Shown here piece by piece: positions 24,775 through 32,505 of a stretch of DNA of 32,505 bases. Source of the stretch: an uncultured Chitinophagaceae bacterium (GTDB taxonomy: Bacteria; Bacteroidota; Bacteroidia; Chitinophagales; Chitinophagaceae); assembly GCA_903884185.1 (NCBI GenBank), contig CAISDV010000079.1, positions 1 through 32,505 of the forward strand, read 5' to 3'. The position numbers were made by a program, and so were the translations under genes. The number at the start of each line of letters is the position of its first letter. Position 1 is the stretch's first letter. The notes beneath the pieces were generated by a model. It saw nothing but the letters and a program-made list of their open reading frames with translations, was not told the DNA's origin and did not search any database.

Positions 24775-25626
24775 ATGAAATTATTTAGTAGAAACGAAAA
24801 TAGTGATGGGACAAGGGCAGAGATGTCTTTCATCGAGCACATAGATGTACTGAGAGGGCATTTATTCAAATCTGCTATTGCCGTTGTGATCGGCGCCATT
24901 GTGATGGCGGTCTATAATAATTTTATTGTAAAGAAAATATTGATGGGGCCCACGCATAAGGATTTCCCCACTTATGGTATCCTGTGCAGGCTCAGCCAGA
25001 AATTAGGGATGGGCAGCAAGCTTTGCATGAGCCAGATAAATGTAAAGATGCAGAGCACAACGGTAGCAGGGCAGTTTGATGTGTACTTCAATATTATTTT
25101 AACGGGTGGTTTCATACTTGCATTCCCATACGTCTTCTGGCAGTTCTGGAAATTTGCCAAACCTGCTTTGACCACAAGAGAATTAAAGAATACAAGAGGC
25201 GTGATCTTCTGGGTCTCTTTACTTTTTTTCACGGGTGTGTTCTTCGGATATTTTGTGATAGCGCCTTACACCATTAATTTCTTCGCCAACTTTTCGGTGG
25301 ATGATAATGTTCAGAATATCTGGACCATCGGCAGTTATTTTAGTACGATCGTACCGCTGATATTGGGCGCCGGGCTTGCCTTTCAATTGCCGCTTGTGAT
25401 GTATTTCCTGGCAAAAGTGGGTGTAGTGAGTGCCGCATATTTGCGCCGTGTTCGTAAATATGCTATTTTAATTATGCTGATCGTTGCAGGTATCATTACT
25501 CCGCCCGATATGATCAGCCAGATCGTTTGTACTATTCCGCTCATGCTTCTATATGAAATAAGCGTTTGGCTTTGTATGAAGGTTGAGAAAAAGAAAGCAC
25601 AGGAAGATGCTGCAGAATGGGGATAG
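24775..25626 (+). CDS. tatC: Sec-independent translocase protein TatC
   Basis: Receptor for twin-arginine signal peptides in the inner membrane. The 283 residues include the conserved start MSFIEHIDVLRGHLFKSAIA (from residue 17) preceded by a short polar extension common in this phylum. Six membrane helices are visible, including FDVYFNIILTGGFILAFPYVFWQFWKFAKPAL with the conserved FPYVFWQFWKF loop and GVFFGYFVIAPYTINFF, then LVMYFLAKVGVV and ILIMLIVAGIITPPDMISQI. The ATG at 24775 is only a few bases from the predicted transcription start; Met17 at 24823 is an alternative start. Confidence 0.96.
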   Translation: MKLFSRNENSDGTRAEMSFIEHIDVLRGHLFKSAIAVVIGAIVMAVYNNFIVKKILMGPTHKDFPTYGILCRLSQKLGMGSKLCMSQINVKMQSTTVAGQFDVYFNIILTGGFILAFPYVFWQFWKFAKPALTTRELKNTRGVIFWVSLLFFTGVFFGYFVIAPYTINFFANFSVDDNVQNIWTIGSYFSTIVPLILGAGLAFQLPLVMYFLAKVGVVSAAYLRRVRKYAILIMLIVAGIITPPDMISQIVCTIPLMLLYEISVWLCMKVEKKKAQEDAAEWG

Positions 25627-25680
25627 GAATAGTGTGTGATGAATGAGATCCCGCATTTTTGATTTACTAAAACCCGCAAT

Positions 25681-27117
25681 TTGTTTTCTTTTAGTTCGAT
25701 ACAAGACTATCATGTTTTTTTGACCGGCAACCCCAATGGCTGTGTTACGGCGGTAGGCCATTACCTGTCTGTCATAGAAGAAAAAAAACACCTCAACGCG
25801 TTTCTCGAAATTTTTGCAAACGATGCTTTGCAACAGGCATCCGCTTTAGATGTGCAAAGAGCAACTGGTAAACCTTTGGGCAAACTTCATGGGGTTGTGA
25901 TAGCATTAAAAGATAATCTCTCTTATAAAGGCCATAAGGTTTCTGCCTCTTCACGAATGCTGGAAGGGTTTATTTCCATTTACAATGCAACTGCAGTGGA
26001 GAAATTACTGGCAGAAGGAGCCATCATCATTGGCCGTACCAATTGCGATGAATTTGCTATGGGCAGCAGCAGTGAAAATTCTGCTTTCGGGCCAGTAAAA
26101 AACGGATTGGATGAAACCCGTGTACCCGGTGGTTCTTCGGGGGGATCGGCAGTGGCAGTGCAGATGGGTATGTGCATGGTTAGTCTGGGAAGCGATACCG
26201 GTGGATCGGTACGACAGCCGGCAGATCTTTGTGGTGTAGTTGGATTAAAACCAACTTATGGGCGTATATCGCGTTATGGATTGATCGCGTATGCTTCTTC
26301 ATTTGATCATATTGGTGTTTTTGCAAATACAGTTGATGACGCGGCGCTCGTATTAGAAAGCATTTCAGGGCCTGATGAATTTGACAGTACCGTTTCGCAA
26401 AAACCTGTTCCCAATTATTTGGCACAAAAAGAGAAAGGAAAAAAATACCGCATCGCTTATTTTAAAGAAACGATAGATCATTCGAGGCTGGACAAAGAAA
26501 TATCAACTCAGATAAAATCTTTTATAGATGTACTGAAAGCTGATGGGCATACAGTAGAGCCGGTTGATTTTGACCTGATAGAATATGTGGTGCCAACTTA
26601 TTATGTTCTTACCACAGCGGAAGCATCAAGTAACCTTTCACGTTTTGACGGAGTGAAATACGGTTACCAGTCATCAGTAAAAACTACCGATCTCACAGAA
26701 TGGTATAAACAAACACGTAGTGAAGGATTTGGAAAAGAAGTAAAGCGGCGCATCCTGCTTGGCACCTTTGTTTTAAGTGCCGGATATTACGATGCGTATT
26801 TTACCAAAGCACAACAGATCAGGCATATACTGGTTGATAAAGCGAAGGAAGTATTTTCCAATTATGACGCGATCATTTCTCCCACAGTGCCCACCACCGC
26901 TTTTTTATTAAACGAAAAAGCAAAGAAAGATCCTATCGAAATATTGCTGGCTGATATTTATACGGTCTTTGCCAATCTCACGGGCATACCGGGCATATCC
27001 ATTCCTCTCTTTAAACACAGTAATGGTTTGCCATTTGGGCTGCAGGTGCTCACCGAACATTTTAATGAAGAAGGGTTGATTAATCTTTCAAGAGAGATGA
27101 CGAAATTGAAACAGTAG
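25681..27117 (+). CDS. gatA: glutamyl-tRNA(Gln) amidotransferase subunit A, TTG start
   Basis: Hydrolyses glutamine and passes ammonia to GatB to convert Glu-tRNA(Gln) to Gln-tRNA(Gln). The 478 residues belong to the amidase-signature family; the Lys-Ser-Ser triad is Lys77 (VVIALKDNL), Ser152 in PGGSSGGSA and Ser176 in SDTGGSVRQPA. The start codon is TTG at 25681: no in-frame ATG exists before the conserved MFSF start, and an in-frame stop lies at 25660. A promoter could not be placed between tatC and gatA. gatB and gatC are not in the window. Confidence 0.95.
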   Translation: MFSFSSIQDYHVFLTGNPNGCVTAVGHYLSVIEEKKHLNAFLEIFANDALQQASALDVQRATGKPLGKLHGVVIALKDNLSYKGHKVSASSRMLEGFISIYNATAVEKLLAEGAIIIGRTNCDEFAMGSSSENSAFGPVKNGLDETRVPGGSSGGSAVAVQMGMCMVSLGSDTGGSVRQPADLCGVVGLKPTYGRISRYGLIAYASSFDHIGVFANTVDDAALVLESISGPDEFDSTVSQKPVPNYLAQKEKGKKYRIAYFKETIDHSRLDKEISTQIKSFIDVLKADGHTVEPVDFDLIEYVVPTYYVLTTAEASSNLSRFDGVKYGYQSSVKTTDLTEWYKQTRSEGFGKEVKRRILLGTFVLSAGYYDAYFTKAQQIRHILVDKAKEVFSNYDAIISPTVPTTAFLLNEKAKKDPIEILLADIYTVFANLTGIPGISIPLFKHSNGLPFGLQVLTEHFNEEGLINLSREMTKLKQ

Positions 27118-27122
27118 TAATT

Positions 27123-27407
27123 TTATTTTCCTGGCGGAAACTGTTTGTAGATTGTTCCTCTTGATAAAACACAGATCATTATAATATTGGGATGAATGTA
27201 TTCAATTCCGATGCGCCAATCACCCACTCTTATCCTGTAAAAATGTTCGCCTTTACTCTGCCCTTCTATCTTCTTATAATTAAGTCCACTCGTTTGAAGG
27301 CTTGTTGCCTCTTCTAGGACTATTATAATTTTTGCTACAGCAGCCTGGGTAGATGAAGGTGTTTTTTTAAGGTGTTTATCGAAGAAGTTTTTAAATATTA
27401 ACTCCAT
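27123..27407 (-). CDS. RelE/ParE-family toxin
   Basis: A 94-residue toxin of the RelE superfamily: helix-rich N-terminus MELIFKNFFDKHLKKTP, a middle with TSGLNYKKIEGQSKGEHFYRIRVGDWRIGIEY, and final strand IIMICVLSRGTIYKQFP. The pattern FYRIRVGDWRIGIEY is the hallmark RelE core strand with the conserved Arg residues used in mRNA cleavage. Its start overlaps the upstream antitoxin gene's stop by 10 bases, so it is coupled to it. It faces gatA, whose stop is only six bases away. Confidence 0.88.
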   Translation of the reverse strand: MELIFKNFFDKHLKKTPSSTQAAVAKIIIVLEEATSLQTSGLNYKKIEGQSKGEHFYRIRVGDWRIGIEYIHPNIIMICVLSRGTIYKQFPPGK

Positions 27408-27691
27408 CCCATCCTCTTTTTGAACTCTTCGGAAGAGATGGTTTCTTCGTTTTTGCTGGCACGCATGAGTTGTAATAGCAGGTAATCTTCTACTTCTTCA
27501 TTATCGATCACATCCATTATCTTCTGAACTTCATCGGCGCTCCAGTTACCACGCTGTTTCTTTTGTGAAAAGTTTGCTGCTTTCATGTCTATTTTTTTTG
27601 CTATATAATCATTACGGTACCCACTGATCTTTATCAGTTCACCAAGGGTTTCAACCAAGGTTTTATAATTATGGACTATTTTTTGTGCCAT
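27398..27691 (-). CDS. antitoxin of RelE-type module
   Basis: A 97-residue protein upstream of the RelE-like toxin. The N-terminal 70 residues (YKTLVETLGELIKISGYRNDYIAKKIDMKAANFSQKKQRGNWSADEVQKIM) look like a small Xre-type helix-turn-helix; the acidic C-terminus (DNEEVEDYLLLQLM ... EFKKRMGWS) would bind the toxin. I set the start at ATG 27691: the frame continues to 27769, but that extension runs through the promoter (27729-27759) and is a poor protein. Confidence 0.78.
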   Translation of the reverse strand: MAQKIVHNYKTLVETLGELIKISGYRNDYIAKKIDMKAANFSQKKQRGNWSADEVQKIMDVIDNEEVEDYLLLQLMRASKNEETISSEEFKKRMGWS

Positions 27692-27728
27692 AATGAGGAA
27701 TATAATTGCAAAAAAATAAATTACAATA

Positions 27729-27759
27729 CAAAAATAATAAATTATTTCATACGCCCAAA
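27729..27759 (-). promoter_or_regulatory. promoter of the RelE-type module
   Basis: On the minus strand TTTG (27756-27759), 19 bp and TATTTTTG (27729-27736) match the Bacteroidota consensus exactly. Start near 27722 gives a leader of about 30 bases to the antitoxin ATG at 27691. Confidence 0.75.
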
Positions 27760-27774
27760 TAATTCGCAAAAATA

Positions 27775-29091
27775 TTATTTGGATTCGTCCAAAGGTTGCA
27801 GAACCCTTCTTATCGCTTCAGCCTTTAACAAGCATTCCTCATATTCTTTTTCGGGCTCACTATTAAAAGTGATGCCACCACCCACCTGGTAGCTGAGGTA
27901 TTTTTGAGAAGCACTATAGAGAATGCTTCTTATCACCACATTAAAATCAAAATTTTTATTTGGATCGATATAACCTACGCTGCCGGAGTAAAGTCCGCGT
28001 TTGGTTTGTTCGTATTGCTCAATCAATTCCATCACTTTTCTTTTGGGTGCGCCTGTCATGCTACCCATCGGGAAAGTTGCTTTCAGTATTTCAACCAGGT
28101 CAACACCTTCTTTTAATGTGCCCGCAACAGTTGATACCATTTGATGTACCTGCGGAAAAGTATAAATGCCAAACAATTCTTCTACGTGTACAGAACCTTC
28201 TACGCAAACCTTGCTCAGATCGTTTCGCACAAGGTCAACGATCATAACATTTTCGCTTCTTTCTTTTGCGCTGTTATGTAATTCCTGTTTCATTAACTCG
28301 TCCTTTGCCGCGTCTTTATGGTTTCTTTTGAAAGTGCCTTTTACTGGTTGAGAGAGAATGCGGCCACCGGTTCTTTTTAAATAACGTTCAGGGCTTGCGC
28401 ACAAAAGATATTTGTCATTCAATTTATAAAAACAGGCAAAAGGAACAGGAGATATTTTTGTGAGTTGATTGTACACACTGATAGCATCGATCTCTGCATT
28501 ATCTGCAAAAAACTCTTGGCAGAAATTGATCTCATAACAATCGCCGCGCTGAATATGTTTTTTCAGGCTTTCAATGGCAGAAATATATTCCTGTTTGGTT
28601 ATCCTTGGCTTGATAACGAGCTTTGGATCATTCCCAACAGAGATAGATTCTTTTTGTATTTGATCATATATCTCTGCCGGAGAAATAGTAAGTGAAGCGA
28701 TGGTAAGTGTATCGCCCGATAACTGTAAAACGATCTCAGGCTGAAAGAAAAAAATATCCGGGAACCCGATGCCATCAAAATGTTTGGAGCTAAGTGGTTC
28801 TATATAATTTTTACAATCGTATCCCAGGTGACCGAATATCCAATCGGGCGTGTTGTTATTGAATTCACGTAATCCCGAAGCTTCGGGAGTTAACGGATCA
28901 TCTTTTGGTTCGAAAATTTTTACGGCGCCTGCTGCTACCAGGCATTCTACCGTGTTATTATGGCGGGAAGTATAATGGTGGTTATCCAATAAAACACAAA
29001 TGTTGAACCGGTTGGCCCAGCTCAACATCTGTTGCTTGAATGAATCAATATTGGTTATTGCAAATTCTGCAGTTATTCTTTTCACTGGCAA
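27775..29091 (-). CDS. pabB: aminodeoxychorismate synthase component I, with repeat-derived insert
   Basis: Turns chorismate plus ammonia into 4-amino-4-deoxychorismate for folate synthesis. The chorismate-binding domain fills the C-terminal two thirds: CYEINFCQEF, SPERYLKR, QPVKGTFKR, ENVMIVDLVRNDLSKV, FPMGSMTGAPKRKVMELIEQYE, GLYSGSVGYID and YQVGGGITFNSEPEKEYEEC. The Lys in PVKGT (instead of Ala in PIAGT of anthranilate synthase) points to PabB. Residues 68-74 (TPEASGL) are encoded by the palindrome TCCCGAAGCTTCGGGA at 28873-28888, seen in intergenic copies elsewhere. The insert keeps the frame and lies in a variable N-terminal region. Confidence 0.92.
   Translation of the reverse strand: MPVKRITAEFAITNIDSFKQQMLSWANRFNICVLLDNHHYTSRHNNTVECLVAAGAVKIFEPKDDPLTPEASGLREFNNNTPDWIFGHLGYDCKNYIEPLSSKHFDGIGFPDIFFFQPEIVLQLSGDTLTIASLTISPAEIYDQIQKESISVGNDPKLVIKPRITKQEYISAIESLKKHIQRGDCYEINFCQEFFADNAEIDAISVYNQLTKISPVPFACFYKLNDKYLLCASPERYLKRTGGRILSQPVKGTFKRNHKDAAKDELMKQELHNSAKERSENVMIVDLVRNDLSKVCVEGSVHVEELFGIYTFPQVHQMVSTVAGTLKEGVDLVEILKATFPMGSMTGAPKRKVMELIEQYEQTKRGLYSGSVGYIDPNKNFDFNVVIRSILYSASQKYLSYQVGGGITFNSEPEKEYEECLLKAEAIRRVLQPLDESK
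28862..28889. repeat. palindromic module copy C, in frame inside pabB
   Basis: TCCCGAAGCTTCGGGA (28873-28888) preceded by ATTCACGTAA matches 7990-8014 (TTTCACGCAA plus the same palindrome) over about 26 bases with one mismatch. The flanks GTAA and GTTAA are similar, as for a short target duplication. The coding effect is T-P-E-A-S-G, six codons. Confidence 0.65.
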
Positions 29092-29100
29092 TAAGGATGA

Positions 29101-29532
29101 TCAGTAATCATCATCTTCATCATCAAAACTGTCTTTATCGTTAAAGAGATCGAATTCTTTAAAGTCCTCGTCAATTTTAAAATCATCTTCTTCCTCACCT
29201 TTCTTCTTGCCGGTTGCTGGTGCTTTCTTCCCTTTTGATTTAGGCACATCAAATTCATCAAAATCCGGATCCCAGTCATCATCGCCTTCTTCCGGTTTCT
29301 CCCACTCGTCTGCTTCTTCAGGGGCATCATCGTCGTCGTCATCATCTTCTTTTGATTTCTTAGACGAAGTTTTTGCAGACGGCTTCTTAGAAGATGGCTT
29401 TTCTTCTTCTTCCTCATCGTCATCATCATCGGGCAGCTTCTTGCTTTTCGAAGATGAGTTGTCGGCCTCGTTACCTGGTAATGAGGTCTTCTTTGAAGTG
29501 GATTTGATATCCTTATCAGATTTTGCTGCCAT
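29101..29532 (-). CDS. acidic disordered low-complexity protein
   Basis: A 143-residue highly charged protein of unknown function. Long runs of Asp and Glu (e.g. DDDDDEEEEE at 36-45, EDDDDDDD at 62-69) alternate with Lys/Ser stretches, ending in DDEDDDY. Such composition indicates intrinsic disorder, comparable to acidic tails of some nucleic-acid-associated proteins, but no family is recognisable. It stands between purA and pabB on the same strand with only nine bases to pabB, suggesting an operon. The start ATG 29532 is the only reasonable one. Confidence 0.75.
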   Translation of the reverse strand: MAAKSDKDIKSTSKKTSLPGNEADNSSSKSKKLPDDDDDEEEEEKPSSKKPSAKTSSKKSKEDDDDDDDAPEEADEWEKPEEGDDDWDPDFDEFDVPKSKGKKAPATGKKKGEEEDDFKIDEDFKEFDLFNDKDSFDDEDDDY

Positions 29533-29621
29533 GGTTCCTAATAAGTTTGGTAACGTAAAATTTCACCGCAAATCAATATCAACCAAAAAAATCTTTTCTT
29601 TTTTTAATAAAAACCGGAAGA

Positions 29622-31010
<1,389 letters not shown>

Positions 31011-32505
31011 TTAACTCGCCTCATCCTCCGTATCAAACCTGTCAACCGACTGTATGCCGTTGAGTTCTTTCAGTTTGATTACCAGTTCTTCGAGTTCTTC
31101 TTTGTCGTGCACAAATACTTTCACGGTTCCCTGGAATAAGCCCTCACCCGATTCTATCGTCAGTGCCGCAATATTGATCTTGAGTTCCCCGCTTATAACG
31201 TTCGTTATTTTATTAATGACGCCCACATCATCCATGCCAATGATCTTGAGACCGGTAAGGAAAGAGATCTCCTTGTTCTTGGCCCATTTGGTCTTTACCA
31301 CCCTGTGCCCGTAATTGGACAATAACTGAGTGGCATTGGGGCAGCTGGTACGGTGAATGATCAACCCTTTGCCGGTACTCACAAATCCAAAAACGTCGTC
31401 ACCCGGAATGGGGTTGCAGCATTTCGCAAGCGTGTACATGATCTTGTCACTGCTTTCACCAAAAATGATGAGTTCGGAATCTTTTTTATTGTATGTTTTT
31501 TGTGTGGGCTGATCAAATGTAATTTCTGTAACATGTTTGGGTTTGGGCGCTTCCAGCCGGTCGCCCAGCACCTGGAAATCCTTGAGTTCTTTCAGGTCAA
31601 TACTCTTTGTTGCTATCCTGTACAACAGATCCAAATGCGATGGCAGTTTGTAAAAATGTGCCAGCTCATCAATATTGCCAGGAGTGTATGCTGCACCAAT
31701 GCCTTCTAATTTTCGCTGCAGGGTATATTTTCCATCATCAGCTACTTTGCGTTTTTCCTCGCGCAGCGCATCCTTGATCTTGCTCTTCGCTTTGGCAGTT
31801 ACAACAATACTCAGCCAGTCCTCACTTGGTTTTTGTTTATTGCTGGTAATGATCTCTACCTGGTCGCCGCTGCGTAATTTATGGCTGATAGGAACCAACT
31901 TATGATGCACTTTTGCGCCGATACATTTTGTGCCGATGGCGGAGTGGATCGAGAAAGCAAAATCCAAAGCAGTACTTCCGGTGGGCAACATTTTTACTTC
32001 GCCCTTTGGCGTGTACACATAAATTTCTTCGGCAAGAAAAGAAGTTTTGAAATCCTGCAAAAAGTCAACGCTGTCAGTATCCTGCGTAGCCAATACTTCG
32101 CGTATCTGCCCAAACCATTTATCAAAACGGTCCTCATCATTGCTGCCTTCCTTGTATTTATAATGTGCGGCAAGCCCTTTTTCTGCGATCTCATTCATTC
32201 GCTTGGTACGTATCTGTACTTCCACCCATTTACCCTGGGGGCCCATCACCGTTGTATGTAAAGCTTCATAGCCATTGCTCTTTGGACTGCTCAGCCAGTC
32301 GCGCAGCCGCTCGGGCGAAGGAGTATATTCATCCGTGATCATTGAATACACTTTCCAGCAATCTTCTTTTTCTTTTTCCGGGGCCGAGTTGAGAATAACG
32401 CGAATAGCGAATAGGTCATACACTTCATCAAATGCCACCCCTTTCTTTTTTATTTTATTCCAGATAGAGTGGATGCTTTTGGGCCTTCCATACATTTCAA
32501 AATCA
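31011..32505 (-). CDS. RelA/SpoT-family (p)ppGpp synthetase/hydrolase, 5' end outside window
   Basis: Makes, and in bifunctional members breaks down, the stringent-response alarmone (p)ppGpp. The frame is open to the right edge (codons D-F-E before MYGRPKSI), so the N-terminal hydrolase domain lies outside and the ATG at 32495 is not the true start. The visible 498 residues contain the synthetase domain (GRPKSIHSIWNKIKKKG, YDLFAIRVIL, SNGYEALHTTVMGPQGKWVEVQIRT), a TGS domain (EEIYVYTPKGEVKMLPTGSTALDFAFSIH), the helical and Cys-containing RIS region (LAKCCNPIPGDDVFGFVSTGKG) and a C-terminal ACT domain (GLKIIGMDDVGVINKITNVIS). Whether it is Rel or SpoT type cannot be decided without the N-terminus. 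Confidence 0.95.
   Translation of the reverse strand, partial: DFEMYGRPKSIHSIWNKIKKKGVAFDEVYDLFAIRVILNSAPEKEKEDCWKVYSMITDEYTPSPERLRDWLSSPKSNGYEALHTTVMGPQGKWVEVQIRTKRMNEIAEKGLAAHYKYKEGSNDEDRFDKWFGQIREVLATQDTDSVDFLQDFKTSFLAEEIYVYTPKGEVKMLPTGSTALDFAFSIHSAIGTKCIGAKVHHKLVPISHKLRSGDQVEIITSNKQKPSEDWLSIVVTAKAKSKIKDALREEKRKVADDGKYTLQRKLEGIGAAYTPGNIDELAHFYKLPSHLDLLYRIATKSIDLKELKDFQVLGDRLEAPKPKHVTEITFDQPTQKTYNKKDSELIIFGESSDKIMYTLAKCCNPIPGDDVFGFVSTGKGLIIHRTSCPNATQLLSNYGHRVVKTKWAKNKEISFLTGLKIIGMDDVGVINKITNVISGELKINIAALTIESGEGLFQGTVKVFVHDKEELEELVIKLKELNGIQSVDRFDTEDEAS

Noticed and set aside
27692-27769. 26-residue hydrophobic extension of the RelE-module antitoxin
   Set aside because: Encoded by the AT-rich promoter region; ATG 27691 follows a perfect promoter.

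Overview
The window looks like a chromosomal segment of a Bacteroidota bacterium, most likely of the family Chitinophagaceae or a close relative. The basis is (i) -7 promoter boxes of the Bacteroidota type TAnnTTTG ahead of several genes, (ii) a large secreted protein with SprB-like repeats and a type IX secretion (CHU_C, type B) sorting domain, (iii) a PorT-type outer-membrane beta-barrel protein, (iv) a TatA/TatC pair without TatB, RNase Y, and many SD-poor starts, and (v) abundant small palindromic repeats between genes. No rRNA, tRNA, CRISPR array, transposase or prophage was seen. Assignment to family is inference.

Layout. 1-3.0 kb: 3' part of a secreted protein gene, a small 4Fe-4S protein, an inverted-repeat element and dnaX. 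3.3-5.9 kb: paired periplasmic lipoprotein methionine sulfoxide reductases MsrB and MsrA, then a GNAT-like protein. 6.0-9.5 kb: accessory stretch with a secreted hypothetical, a DUF2975/YozG-type membrane protein plus HTH pair, a repeat-dense intergenic region with a possible 40-aa membrane peptide, a ParE-type toxin-antitoxin pair and a lipoprotein. 9.6-12.5 kb: the T9SS adhesin-like protein, whose signal peptide is out of frame with its ATG by one base at an A7 tract. 12.5-15.9 kb: an 11-bp tandem array, an L,D-transpeptidase, rsmE and an OMP. 16-20.5 kb: dnaB and pheT, divergent around a 479-bp region carrying DnaA-box-like sites. 20.5-21.4 kb: a HigBA-like toxin-antitoxin pair with a palindromic operator candidate. 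21.6-27.1 kb: a coiled-coil protein, zapA, rny, rplS, tatA, tatC and gatA. 27.1-32.5 kb: a third RelE-type toxin-antitoxin pair, pabB, an acidic disordered protein, purA, and the 3' two thirds of a RelA/SpoT (rsh) gene that runs off the window.

Most genes are housekeeping: replication (dnaX, dnaB), translation (pheT, gatA, rplS, rsmE), RNA turnover (rny), division (zapA), export (tatAC), nucleotide and folate metabolism (purA, pabB), stringent response (rsh), and envelope maintenance (L,D-transpeptidase, MsrA/B). Accessory genes sit between them as small islands: three RelE-superfamily toxin-antitoxin loci and several secreted or lipoprotein hypotheticals.

The most striking pattern is a set of short palindromic modules (e.g. 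TCCCGAAGCTTCGGGA) that appear nested inside larger host repeats between genes, often flanked by 4-7 bp direct duplications. Two such modules lie inside essential-type genes (pabB and dnaX) as apparent in-frame insertions of 18 and 21 bp, reminiscent of Rickettsia palindromic elements. The other standout is the poly-A frame break in the signal peptide of the T9SS protein, which could be phase variation, slippage or a sequencing error.
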